From contig MU119427.1 in NCBI GenBank assembly GCA_014904845.1, forward strand, positions 1 to 64,000: a DNA stretch of 64,000 nucleotides. Reading direction: 5' to 3'. This DNA is from Acephala macrosclerotiorum. Taxonomy: Eukaryota > Ascomycota > Leotiomycetes > Helotiales > Mollisiaceae. Below, piece by piece: positions 33,261 to 44,400 of this stretch. Below the pieces are notes generated by a model. The model did no database searches, was not told the origin of the DNA, and saw only the letters and a program-made list of their open reading frames with translations. How positions within the stretch are numbered: position 1 is the stretch's first letter; each line of letters starts with the position of its first letter. Both the position numbers and the translations under genes were made by a program.

Positions 33261-34012
33261 CTTGCATTGTCTCCGGCCCGTGTTAAAGATTAAGAACATC
33301 GCTGAAACCTCATTCCTGGCGTTCAAGGTTTGATTTCTCTTTAATTATCTTCGCTGTTTCGAATGCACTCTTCTAGTATATGATTTTGATGCCCAATTGT
33401 TTTAATAATCCATATCTGTCAAAAGACGCACGTTGCGCCCAAGTCATCATCGTCGCTCCTCCCACCAGATGACATGCTGAGTTGCACATCGCACCTGCTG
33501 TCTAGAACGCTCCAGACCTCGATCCTGAGAGATCTGGAGATCTCTCACAGCGTCACCGATGCTACGACCTTTGATCTATGAGCCTCAATTCGGGTAGACT
33601 ATTAGCTAGAGGCGGGCGCCATCGTCACCTACCCGCTACTAAGAGTGGTCGTGACCACAAAATGAACACATTAGAGACTTTTTGTCGCTATGGAGAACTG
33701 TTTGTTGAAAGATACACTAGAACATTCAAGTGCATTTCCAGATCCAGCAACCATGATCTCACTGGAGTTTTTGAACACTGGGCTGAAAACAGTTATAGGT
33801 CAAAGCCGGCGCCCACGCACACTTTCTCAATTTCCTGAAGGTCTGTTGATGTTCTTTCTTCTCTCGTATGATTTCATGATGTCTCTGCCGCGTCGTTGAT
33901 GTAATCGCCTTGTCGCGCAACATTCCTGAACGCCCTCTCCCACATCCCTTGTCCTGCCTCCAATATTTCACACGTCCCAGCCCCAGAGTTTTCCTCTCCA
34001 TCCGCAATCAAA
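33261..34012. other. Gene-free flank and promoter region
   Basis: No coding region is supported; the last part must hold the promoter of the gene at 34013. Confidence 0.45.
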
Positions 34013-35515
34013 ATGCGTTTCACTACCCTATCTATCCTTCCCCTACCATTATTGGTATTCACCCACCCCGTTATCGTCGAACACAAAATCGTGGATATCC
34101 TTCCAGACCGTCCAACGATCCACCATGTCGACTCTCCTCCCAACCTCCCACGATGCATCACCATCAACACCCCGAACGTTGGCCTCCGCCGCTCCCTCTC
34201 CCAAGCCGAAACGAGCATGACAAAAACACCTCACACAACAGAACCACATCGACCCTCAAACACAAACATACCACCAAAACGCACCCTCTTCGCCCGCGCG
34301 CTCTCCATCCTCCAAGTATTCACAACACACACCACCTCCCCGCACTCCCCCCAAGACCAACCCGTCTACCCCACTACCCAAATCCCCAAACCAGCGGTCG
34401 TTCATCGGACATTGTCCAAGCGCGACAGTGTAACAATCTCAATCTCCACAACTCTCAACAACACTACCGTCTGCCAATCCGCCAACACCGCCAAATTTGA
34501 AGTAGTAAACAATGCTAAAAACACCAATATAGCTATGGGCGATTCTTCTAACCATACTGCTGGTTTTCATTCTTTTGGAGATAAGAATATGTTGAATAGT
34601 ACGGGGAGTAATACTGGAGGGTGGAATACTAAGAATCGGGATTCGAAGTTGACGACTGAGTGGGGACATAAGGATAAAAGGGGGAAAGGGAGAGAGATGA
34701 GAGAAAAGGGAAAGGAAGAGAGGGAGTTGATTGGCTGGAAAGGGTGGTTTGAGAGTGTGTGGCAGGGAGGCGATTATGGGAGGTGGGAGATGCCGTGGAG
34801 GGCGCCGGGGCCAGGGACGGCGAAGGAGGGGAAGGTTGATGGGACGAAATGGAGTGGAGGGGTGACGGCTACCAAGAGTTCGCCAGCTGCGGAGGAGACT
34901 GGATTTCAGGGACTTGAGGAAGGAGTTGAATCGAGTTCTACCGAAAGCGCTAAGAGCGTGGATGAGACGGCGACTGGGAGCCAGGGATCGAAATGGGGGC
35001 ATCATAAGACATATACAAGGACTGTGACTATGGGGCCGTCGGAGACACCCGAACCGGAGGGGCCGAAAGGAAACGAGACGTGGACGAAAGTGGCCGTGCC
35101 TACGAAAGGGCCTAGACCATTTAGGCCAGGAGGAAATGAGACGCACCCGCACGGCCCATCTCTAACAGGTCATCCTTGGCCACGACCAAAACCCGGAAAC
35201 CACACAGACAGAGGCTTGGTCGTCGGTACCCTTCGCAAGACAGGTGGAGATGAGAAGAGAGACACCGTAAACCTGAACATTGTAGGCGGAAGTTCGAACA
35301 GCACCTTAACTCAAAGTGGGAACGATAATACTATCGAGGTTTACGTTGCAGGAAATGGAGATAATGTGGTGAACATCACTGTTGTGTGGGAAGGAGTGGG
35401 GACTGAGATGCAAGAGTCGGGAAATGGGAATGTGGTTCGTGTATACGTTGGTGATTCCAGGGGAGTTCATATGAGAAATTCTAATTTGATGATTGTTGGT
35501 GGAGAGGAACTGTAG
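34013..35515 (+). CDS. Secreted low-complexity protein with two Kex2-delimited beta-repeat domains
   Basis: A single exon of 500 residues starts with a signal peptide (residues 1-18). It has two KR-D sites, at residues 136-137 and 415-416, each followed by a beta-prone, Asn-rich domain: KRDSVTISISTTLNN and KRDTVNLNIVGGSSN. The C-terminal domain repeats strands such as LTQSGNDNTIEVYV, GNGDNVVNITVVW and QESGNGNVVRVYV, recalling curlin-type Q-x-G-x2-N spacing. The middle (180-410) is charged and rich in Gly, Pro, Thr and N-glycosylation sites. No known family is recognised. It is probably a cell-wall or extracellular protein processed by Kex2; amyloid-like assembly is speculation. Confidence 0.75.
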   Translation: MRFTTLSILPLPLLVFTHPVIVEHKIVDILPDRPTIHHVDSPPNLPRCITINTPNVGLRRSLSQAETSMTKTPHTTEPHRPSNTNIPPKRTLFARALSILQVFTTHTTSPHSPQDQPVYPTTQIPKPAVVHRTLSKRDSVTISISTTLNNTTVCQSANTAKFEVVNNAKNTNIAMGDSSNHTAGFHSFGDKNMLNSTGSNTGGWNTKNRDSKLTTEWGHKDKRGKGREMREKGKEERELIGWKGWFESVWQGGDYGRWEMPWRAPGPGTAKEGKVDGTKWSGGVTATKSSPAAEETGFQGLEEGVESSSTESAKSVDETATGSQGSKWGHHKTYTRTVTMGPSETPEPEGPKGNETWTKVAVPTKGPRPFRPGGNETHPHGPSLTGHPWPRPKPGNHTDRGLVVGTLRKTGGDEKRDTVNLNIVGGSSNSTLTQSGNDNTIEVYVAGNGDNVVNITVVWEGVGTEMQESGNGNVVRVYVGDSRGVHMRNSNLMIVGGEEL

Positions 35516-35719
35516 TTCTTGTATTTATTCTATCTTATCTAATGTCTATGCAGTGTTTCTAATGTTCCAAGCTTCCTGGTCTTTCTAAATCCCACTTTTG
35601 CTGAAGGAAATCATTGTCTATTACCATGACGCTTGCCCACGGGTCATTTCCCGACTCAACCTAGCATCCTCAATGTCCAAAAGGGACTGGGGGATTGAAA
35701 TGCTGTGTCAATGCACCGT

Positions 35720-36691
35720 CTAAGGCTTGAATGTCTCCTTCACACTCTTCAAAGTCACACTCTTGACCCTGACCTCGCCTTTGCCATCAGTGCCCTTCCC
35801 CTCCAACGTCCACACCTCCCCCACACTAAGACTCTCGAGATATGCAATCATCTTCAAATAATTCGTCCCAACATGATCAACCCCATGGCTATCATCACTC
35901 AACGTCAACTTTCCACCCATTTTCAAAAATACCTCACAAATCCTCCTCCCTGGATAAGGCTCCTTAAGTCCCTTCCTCAACCCCGCACTATTAACCTCCA
36001 ACAACCCTCCCTGCTCCACCACAAGTTTTAAATTCCTCTCCACACGTTCCCAAACACCTTTCCACTCTTTCATCTCCCCGTTAGGATCCTCAGCCAGAAG
36101 ACGAATGAGATCAAAGTGCCCCACCACCCTCGGCTTCAATGCATTCAACATCTTAAACTGCAAATCGTAATAATCTTCAAATAACCTCTCGTCTGTACCT
36201 CCGGCGATTTCTCGTGCTTTGGCGTACAAGGTGGTGTTGTAATCGATGGGTATTTCGTGAACGTGGTGCACTGAACCTATGAAATAGTCTATGCAGGGAT
36301 CTGATGCGAGTTTCTTGACGAGAACAGAGTAAGAAGGACGGATATATTCTCCTTCGAAAGCTATTAGGAGGTTTATTTGTCCTGCGTACTTAGCTCGAAG
36401 GCGTTGAGCTTCGATGAGATATGATTCATGTCGGGGGAAGAGTGGGGCGGTGGTAAGGCCTGCTGCTATCTGGGAGATGAATAAGCATTGGGTTTGAAAG
36501 AGAAGAGGGGGCAAATAATGAGGATGTACTTCTTCAGGATAGAGATCTTTCTCAGAGTCACGGGGCATGTGTTCGGTTAGGCCGAATGTGGACATTCCTC
36601 GTGAGATGGCGGTTTGGATCACTGTTTCCAGCTCGTCTTTTGCATGGCCAGGGCAGAATTGGCCAGAGTGGCTGTGCATGGAAAAGGCCAT
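35720..36691 (-). CDS. his2: Histidinol-phosphatase (PHP family)
   Basis: PHP-domain metal motifs are all visible: MHSHSGQFC, GLTEHMPRD, AFEGEYI, GSVHHVHEIP, GHFDLIRL and SDDSHG. The enzyme removes phosphate from histidinol phosphate in histidine biosynthesis. The uninterrupted frame is 323 residues, but residues between PEE and IAAGLTTAPLF do not fit the family. That stretch is exactly a 60-nt intron (36529-36470, GTACAT ... CTCCCAG) that stays in frame when unspliced, leaving 303 residues. Exons: 36691-36530 and 36469-35720. Confidence 0.93.
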   Translation of the reverse strand: MAFSMHSHSGQFCPGHAKDELETVIQTAISRGMSTFGLTEHMPRDSEKDLYPEEVHPHYLPPLLFQTQCLFISQIAAGLTTAPLFPRHESYLIEAQRLRAKYAGQINLLIAFEGEYIRPSYSVLVKKLASDPCIDYFIGSVHHVHEIPIDYNTTLYAKAREIAGGTDERLFEDYYDLQFKMLNALKPRVVGHFDLIRLLAEDPNGEMKEWKGVWERVERNLKLVVEQGGLLEVNSAGLRKGLKEPYPGRRICEVFLKMGGKLTLSDDSHGVDHVGTNYLKMIAYLESLSVGEVWTLEGKGTDGKGEVRVKSVTLKSVKETFKP

Positions 36692-37181
36692 CTTGACTGT
36701 AGATGTCTCTTAGGAAGTTTCGAGGTTGAAGACGATGAGGTTGAATAAAAGATAAGAAGTTAGGGTCGGACTAGGTAAGCCCAGGTTCTCGCTACGGTTG
36801 CCGAGAGCCTGAAGCCGGAGGGGCGAATGACTCTCAAGCGTTGGTGAACGTGATATGAGGGTCTATTATCCTATACAGGACACCGCAAATCTGATTAGCA
36901 ACTGAGGCTCGAACCTCTTCTCAACCTCAATGACCCATGAATTTTTAGTATTTCAGGCTTTAAAAAGAGTGATCTTGCACTCGGGTAGGCGAATGGGGTG
37001 AAGGGGGTTCGCTTAGCGCACAATAGCAAAACTCCCCAAAAACATCACCACCTTTTCCCAACCATCACAAAAGATATCTAGAAGCAAAAAAGAGCAAAAA
37101 GAACATCATTTTACGACCACCACGGGACTCCTTCGGTTAAATTAGCCCTCAGGGTTTCAATTAATTTGGAGATGGTGTATA
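36692..37181. other. Intergenic, no gene recognised
   Basis: No coding sequence; probably the his2 promoter followed by the flank of the tRNA-like fragment. Confidence 0.5.
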
Positions 37182-37257
37182 CTCACGAACCCGCAACCTC
37201 AGTCTTACAACCTTGCAGTCGTAGGAGGACCGCGCGCTACCATTGCGCCAAGCAGCC
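37182..37257 (-). tRNA. Truncated tRNA-like sequence (possible SINE head)
   Basis: The minus strand has an acceptor-like GGCTGCT, a perfect D arm (GCGC-AATGGTA-GCGC) and an anticodon arm CGGTC-CTCCTA...GACTG. This suits tRNA-Arg(CCU) with a short intron, or alternatively tRNA-Cys(GCA). A GGTTCG B-box follows. The 3' half of the T stem and the acceptor partner AGCAGCC are absent, so this is not a complete tRNA. It may be a pseudo-tRNA or the promoter region of a SINE. Confidence 0.4.
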
Positions 37258-37561
37258 TTCGAAGATCAAGTTTTGCTCAATCTTTGGCAATGATTTGATA
37301 GCATTTTTGCAAAAATTTGCTTATTTAAATCTATACGGAGAGCAGCATAAGCGCCGAGGAGACCCCACTACCAAGCCTTGAGCTAGGCCCCAATTAGACG
37401 TGAATCACTTCAGGGATGGGATGGAGCATGTGACCTGAATTTACAATACTCTTTTGAGGCTGGGTTCTGTGTTTGTGGGCAATGCCTCTTTCTTTATTTC
37501 CCATTTCTTGGTCTAAATTTTTGAAAGTTTATTCACACACTCGCGTGCGTCCTATATTCTT

Positions 37562-38683
37562 TTAAGTTACAGGTCTGAACCCCACTCTTCCATGCAAAGC
37601 ATCAAACGCCACCTCCCAAGCTCTATACACATGCCTTCCTGTATTTACAAACGGCACCCTGGCGTCACTCAAAGTCACAGAAACCTTTGAAGGTGTAACG
37701 CCTTCTGTCACATTCTCTCCCACCACGAACTCATCTACAGCCACTCCAAAGTCAATTTTCAGGTCCGATCCCGAGACCAACAAAGTCGAGTTTGGCGACA
37801 ACGAAACTGAAGCATTCGATGGCAGTGTAATATACGAATTGCTTAGCCCTGTATCCAAAAGTGCCGTCCCAACAGAGCAAGTCGCACCATCCACAGACAT
37901 ACAAGCAGGAATCGCACCCCAATCATACGGATTCCTCGGTGTCGTCGAGTTGATCATCGGAAGCCAAACATACTCCACCCCCTCCATATTCTCCTCCGTC
38001 AAACCGATCGTGACCCCCTCTTTTGTAATTATATATCCAGGCCAAAAGTCCTCCAATGTCCCACCGATCGCTACAACATTCAAAAAAGGATTCTTGTCTG
38101 GAGTACCCTGCGGCATTCCATCACCCTGCCTATCAAACCCAACACCCATGATCCGAATTCCAGTCGGGAACTCCGTAACAGGCGGCAAATAGCCGTCTGG
38201 GTCCGTTGGACAAGACCCCTCATCGACAGTCGAGTTATACTTCGTCGTCCCATTACAAATCGTGACGCTCGTCACACAAAGTACCGGAACCTGTGAATGG
38301 ATAACCTCATGATCTGGATCTCCAAGATTGAAATAGACGTCCTTCGGAATCCAATTCCCGGTGTAGAGACGTTTACTAGAGGAGAGGTATTCCCAGCCTT
38401 GAGGGTAACAGGAGGCTTCTGAGAGATTCCATTCGGGGATGTCGGCTGCTGATATCACCATTCCCGTGCTGCCGGTGTCGACGAAGGGAGTGTAGTTTGT
38501 TGATGCTGGGTCAGAGGAGAACCAGAAGTTTACGAGCTGATAGTCGGTGAAGGGGATCGCAGAGTCCTCGTCAACGAAAGGGATGAGGGCAGAAGTGTTG
38601 AAGCCATCGTAGTCACTGGCAATCACCCTAGCTCTAAGCACCAAGTTGATACTTAGGACTCGAAGAAAGTGCTGAAAAAGCAT
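37562..38683 (-). CDS. Secreted pepsin-family aspartic protease-like protein
   Basis: A single frame of 373 residues has an N-terminal hydrophobic signal ending near residue 23. The first active-site motif is FVDTGSTGMVI (Asp69) and the second is ALLDTGLSNSYI in the C-terminal half, as in the bilobed A1 family. NWIPKDVYFNLG and several N-glycosylation sites support secretion. At 373 residues it fits the family. The second motif reads DTG-L-S rather than DTG-T/S-S, which could lower activity. The gene looks intact and intronless. Confidence 0.85.
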   Translation of the reverse strand: MLFQHFLRVLSINLVLRARVIASDYDGFNTSALIPFVDEDSAIPFTDYQLVNFWFSSDPASTNYTPFVDTGSTGMVISAADIPEWNLSEASCYPQGWEYLSSSKRLYTGNWIPKDVYFNLGDPDHEVIHSQVPVLCVTSVTICNGTTKYNSTVDEGSCPTDPDGYLPPVTEFPTGIRIMGVGFDRQGDGMPQGTPDKNPFLNVVAIGGTLEDFWPGYIITKEGVTIGLTEENMEGVEYVWLPMINSTTPRNPYDWGAIPACMSVDGATCSVGTALLDTGLSNSYITLPSNASVSLSPNSTLLVSGSDLKIDFGVAVDEFVVGENVTEGVTPSKVSVTLSDARVPFVNTGRHVYRAWEVAFDALHGRVGFRPVT

Positions 38684-39349
38684 TTTCTTGCTAGTGGATG
38701 CCTGCCTGGACCAGGCTGACCGATCAGGGGTAAGAACAATTGATATTCATGCAAATCGATGTCCAAACATCGACGGGACAATTGAGCAAAATCGGATTGA
38801 CATTCGGCGAGGATTGCGCCAGGTCAAATGCTCGATCGCATTGTGATACGTGTGACGGTGAAGACTCACGAGGAGGTTGGGAGGTTCCGCTGATGAGATA
38901 GCAAGCGATCCATCACCTTCCATAGTGGGACAAGCGTTGCTGCCCCTGAAATTCAGGCGGCGATCGCTGAAGCGACCCCTGACTTTACCCTAGAAACATC
39001 TTCACCTACGTTCATCACTTCACGACATTCAACCAACCCTCCAATAAAACATCTTTCACATACGGGATAATTAAAGATAATTTGAACGAGAAGAATTTCG
39101 CATCCTTGCAGTTGTTGCTACTTTACTCTTTTATTCGTTGTCCGGCGCTGGCTACATGGGATTCTTGTGTTGTCTCGATCGCTAAATTTCAGCGCTAACG
39201 GCATTGACTTCAGGGCTGCAATCACTGCACTTACAACACTTTTTGTCAAACAAAAGACACCACCAGCATAAATTCGTGTTTGCCTCTCCATATATACAAG
39301 AACAAAGGACAAACAACCTCATTTTCGACTGTACCAAGGAACCCTGCTA
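38684..39349. other. Intergenic, no gene recognised
   Basis: No supported coding region between the protease promoter and the end of the beta-lactamase relic. Confidence 0.5.
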
Positions 39350-41462
39350 TCATCCCTTCTTCAAATCAATCCTCAATGCCAACGGCCGCACACTCGTTAC
39401 TTTCTTACTACCAGTGTGAGAAAAAAATACTCAACTATTTAAATAGCTATTGAATAGTATTGAGTACTATTGAGTTGAGTAGAAGTAGCAGTGCTATGAC
39501 TAAGCTATTGAGTTGAGTAGTGAGTAGCTACTCAATACTATTGAATAAACACGTGATCGTTACATATAAACTTATATAAATAAAATATTTTTAATAAGAA
39601 AATAAAACTTTTAATCTAAGTATTAAAATTTAATACAATTTATAGTTTGAATAAAAAAAACAATAAAAACTACTTTTTTTTAATATAAAACAAATTTTTA
39701 AAGTTTAATCATATATATTATTTAATAAATCGAATAATATTTCGGCTTTTAAATTCTCGGAGATTATTTTAAGTATTCGAAGGACTTTAAATCCCGGGGG
39801 ATATATTTTTAAATAATTTATTCGGTTTATTATTAATTAAATCTGTCGAGTTAATTATCGGAGAGTTATTGGTTTTCGGCGTCGGCAAAACCTTCGAAGC
39901 TTAAATAAGCATAGCGCTTTACTCAATCAGGCTTACTCTTCCAGTCCTTTCGCTAATTCAGCCAATTAAGCATTGCGGCTCAAACCCACATGATTCTATT
40001 CAATAATCTACTCAATACTACTCATTAGCTATTGAGTTGAGTAGAGTAGCATAGGATTTTGGTTGAGTTGAGTTGAGTAGCACTAGAATTGCTATTGAAT
40101 ACTACTCAATTTCTCACACTGCTTACTACTATTAACACTAAAAACAAATTTATCTAAAGCCTGAGTCCTGTAAGCCAACCCCGTAGGATCAATCCACGTC
40201 CCACAAGTAGCCATGAACATACTATCCTTCGCCGTTCCACCCAAATCCTCAAACACAGCCTTCATTGAAACCTGTTTATTCCTATCTGTATTCGCAACCT
40301 CAAGATCGGTAGGATACAATCTCGCACTGAAATTCGCACCGATGTAACCCAAAGACAAGATGTTGGCTGCTTGAAGCATATCCGCCCCATTATTGATCCA
40401 GGACGTGATTCCTATTCCCGGCCCACCCGGATCTGTCGCCAAAACGATCGGGGAGTTTATGGAGGGGCTTTTATACGCCCCTCCATACGTAGCCTGCGCT
40501 TCCGCTCTCGCCATCTGTTCCATAGCCGGCATAATCGCGTTCCCAAAAATATTACCAATCGCCCAATTACTCAGACCCAGATCTCCAGCAACCAAGACCG
40601 AGAACCCGATATCATATTCTGGTAGAATGGAGATGAGCGAACTGTAAGAACCGATTCGACCGTCTTTGTTGAATGAAGTGATTATTTCGTATGGTCGGTC
40701 TGGGAAGAGTTGGAATTGGCGGAGACCCCAGGGCCAGCCGACTGTTTCTCGCATGTCCGAGGTCAAAGTTACGGGTTTGAGCCGGCGGCGAGTTTGGGCG
40801 GAGGACATAAGTGTGGATTTTAAGATGGAACGACCGACGGCAGCGAGGCCGTTGGCTGAGGAGTACATGCTTCCGGCTCTGGAGTTTACAAGTAGGTGTT
40901 TGTTTGGATTGGGGGACAGGTTCACTTACGGAGTCTCTTCGCCTAGCTGTACAGCCCGTTGGGTATCTTTCCACGTGCCAGGAATGACTCCCGTGGACTC
41001 ATTCGGTGTTGTGTAGAAAGTACGATTCAAACCAAGTAGCTTGAGAATCTTGTCCCTGGTGGAAGACTGAAAGCTTTTCCCGTAATACTTTCCAAAGCAT
41101 ACGCAAAAATCTGGAAAGCAATATTCGAGTACGCTGGAGTCCCAGCTGATGCAAACGCGGGGTAGAGGTGCTGGAAAGTTTGAAAGAATTGAGTGCGGTT
41201 GCAAAGTGGGTACCCGCCACAAGGTGGGATTACGGATGCTGCCAGGGGTGGAAATCCAAGTGCAACAGACTCAGTTTGCTTCATTGTCAGAGCGAGCTCT
41301 CCAATGATAGTATCTAGATTTTGTTAGCTTTCGTCTGTTTCTAGGTTTCAAGAACTCACTGTCGTTCGAAATGCCAGCCACGTGACTTGCCAACTCTCCA
41401 ATCGTGATATCTTCCCATGCTACCTTGGTGAGGGCAATTCTGGTCTGGTTGTATTGGCATCA
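39350..41462 (-). pseudogene. Beta-lactamase-family (PF00144) gene, broken three ways
   Basis: The order of readable segments is WEDITIGELASHVAGIS, an intron (GTGAGT...CTAG), FPPLAASVIPPCGGYPLC, PAYSNIAFQIFAYALESITG with the Y-x-N catalytic motif, a 1-nt frameshift in a G run near 41086, STRDKILKLLGLNRTFY, an intron (GTAAGT...CTCCAG near 40938-40890), and the long C-terminal domain to 40130. A 710-bp hAT-type MITE then interrupts the frame; removing it and one 8-bp target copy joins FVFSVNSSK to KVTSVRPLALRI and a stop at 39350-39352. The N-terminus with the S-x-x-K motif is missing at the edge of the A+T-rich island. Originally a serine hydrolase of the fungal ARB_00930-like type. Confidence 0.85.
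39412..40121. mobile_element. hAT-type MITE (710 bp) with perfect 8-bp target duplication
   Basis: The ends are CAGTGTGAGAAA and its inverse TTTCTCACACTG. CTTACTAC is duplicated exactly at 39404-39411 and 40122-40129. The subterminal regions are full of TATTGAGTTGAGTAG and its inverse. The interior is A+T-rich with RIP-like bias and non-coding. The 8-bp duplication and CAG-type ends identify the hAT superfamily. Confidence 0.92.
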
Positions 41463-41472
41463 CCAAGGGATA

Positions 41473-41490
41473 CCTATTACTAGTAATAGG
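41473..41490. repeat. 18-bp perfect palindrome at the edge of the A+T-rich island
   Basis: CCTATTACTAGTAATAGG reads the same on both strands. It lies within a few bases of the point where the beta-lactamase frame ends and base composition changes, so it may mark an insertion junction. Confidence 0.7.
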
Positions 41491-44400
41491 CCAGAAATGA
41501 AGATATAAAGTTATTTTAATTATATTTATTAAATTGTAATTATCAATTTAAAAAAGCGCGCAAAAATTAAAAAAATATAACTTTAACTCTAGCAAGACGA
41601 CGCTAGTCCTAATCAGGACCAGTGCCGCACGTGATTATTAAACTAGTATTGTACTCACAGGTTAATAGTAAATAATAAAACGTTCTTTGTATTTTGCGCC
41701 GTGCTTTGCTTTTAACGATTTGAACTTTGAAATAATATAAAATTTTTATTTATATCGATTTCGTTAACGTAAATAAAAACGTTTTTTTTTATATATTTTT
41801 TTCGAGTTTTACGAAGAGTTTATAAAGAGTTTTAAACTACGAAAATGTTAAATATTAAAAGTAATATATTTTAACGTTTTTTAATAAAATTTTAATATAA
41901 ATATATATTACAAATATTACGTTTTATTATATAATTTTAAAATAAACTATTTTTTTTTAATAAAATACTTTTAATTATTATTAAAAATATATTATAAATT
42001 TTAATATAAATTTTATATTAAAATTATTAAAATAAATATTTTTTAATTTCAATTATTTATTCGATTTAAAAATTAATATTATTATTTTTTTTGTATATAT
42101 AATATTAATACTTTTAACAATAAACGATTTTATTTAAATTTAATTAGTTTATTAAAAATTTCGTAATTACGAGATTTCGAATTAATATATAATCGATTCA
42201 ATAAAAAATATTAAAATTTTAATAAATATACAATTATAATTATAAATTATTTATTAATACAAATTATATAAAAATTGTAAATAAATTAAAATTTAATTAA
42301 ATATTTTTAAATTTCAATTTTCAAGTAATTTTATTAATTTATTATTATATAAATTAATAAAATATAATTGTATTTAATAAAAATAGTAATTATAAAACTC
42401 GTTTTTATTTTAAATATTAAAACTAGTAATTGTTTTTTCGATGAAAAATATTAAAACTTTTTAAATACGTTTTTACTTTAAATATTAAATATTTTTATAA
42501 TTATATAATTTAATTTTTTTATATAATATTTCAAATTTTTTAAAATTTACGTTTTTAATAATTTACATTGAAAAATTAATAATGAATTAATTATTTTATA
42601 TTTCGAATTATTTATAAACTAAAAAAAAAGTTTATAAATAATAAATCGACGTTTATATTATCGATATTAATTTATCAAAGTTTAAATCGATAAAAAAACT
42701 ATTTTTTTTAAAATAAAAAACAAAAAAAATATTTTATATAAAATTTAATATTCAAATTAAATTTTTAAAAAAATGTTTTTTATATATTATTTCGTATCGA
42801 GTATTACTTTAAACTTAAAAAAATATTTTATTTTTTAAATTTATTTTTAATCGAAATTATTTTTCGAGATTTAAAATTAAATATATTATTGATTTCGATT
42901 ATTATTATAATAATTATATTTTCGATATTATTGACGACTTTCGATTAAAAATATTTACTCGATCTAAGAAAAAAATAATAATAATAATAATAATTTTAAA
43001 AAAATTTTTTTTTAAATAATTATAAAAAAAACGTAAATTACAAAAAAAAATTTCAAATTTTCAAAATTTTTAAAATTTTAATTATCGGTAAATCGATTAA
43101 AATACTTATTATATTACTAAGAATTTGTAAAAGAAATATTAATTTAAAAAAAAAACAAAATAAAAACTTATTAAATACGTTAAAAAAAAAAAATCGAATA
43201 TTTTATTACGTTCGCGTTATAAAAAGAATTATAACGTTACGATAATAATTTTAAAACTAATAAAAAAAAGATTTAAAAACGAAATAAAAACTATTATATA
43301 ATACGTTAAATCGATTATAAGTTTATTAAATAAATCCGATTATAATTAACGCTAATAATTGATTAAATTTTCGATATTAAATAAATATTAAAAACTTTTC
43401 GAGTTTTTTTTCGAGTTAATAAAAGTAATTTTTTTCTAAGAAAAAAAAAAAAACTAAAATAAAATAATAAAATTTTAATCGAAGTCGAAAAATTTAATTA
43501 TATTCGAAAAATTTAATTTATAATAATAATTCGCTTTTTTCTTTGATCGATTTTTACGTTCGAATAATAAATATATATAATTATATATATTATAAAAAAA
43601 TAATTAATAATAATCTCGATAATTTTATTATTTAACGATAAATATAAATTTAAAATAAATTTTATTTTATTTTATTTTATTTTATAATTACGCAATTTTT
43701 AAAAAAAAAATTTAAATTTTTTTTTTTTAAAATTATATATTAAATAAATTAATTTAAATTAATTAAATCGATTGTAATAATTAAATATAAAAACGAGAAT
43801 TTTAAAAAGTTTTTTTTTAATATAAAATTTTATTAAAAGTAAATTCTTATTTAAAGTTTTAAAGTAATAATAAAATATTAAAATCTTTTTTTTTTTTTAA
43901 ATTTTATAATTATACAATTTTTAAAAAAAATTTTAAAATTTTTTTTTTTAGAATTATATATTAAATAAAATAATCAAAAGTAATTAAATCGATCGTAGTA
44001 ATTTAATATAAAAAACGAAAATTTTAAAGAATATTTTCTAGTAATATAAAGTTTTATAATACGTTTTTATTTTAAATACTAAAATACTTATTAATTTATT
44101 GATTTTATCGTTCGATAAAATTTTAAATTATTATTTTATTTTAATAATTATATTAATTTCAAATGTTTATAAAACGTTTAAATTAAAAAATTTTAATTTG
44201 AAACTTGAAATACAAATAGATTATTAAAATCGAAGATTTTATAATCTTTCGTAAAAACATTTTTACGAGATTTACGAAGTAAAATATATATCGAGTATTG
44301 AAAGAAAAAATTCGTTTATTATTAACTCGTTTAACGAGTCGTCGAACGAATTTTTTTTTTGAAACGAGAGAAATATTTTTAAAAAATATATATAAAAAAA

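Noticed and set aside
27303..33500. CRISPR-like array
   Set aside because: The repeat core is short, spacing is hundreds of bases and irregular, and the organism is a fungus.
34439..35152. 237-residue open frame on the minus strand
   Set aside because: It lies wholly opposite the secreted 500-residue gene, is Arg/Ser/Pro-rich as antisense frames of such sequence are, and has no domain.
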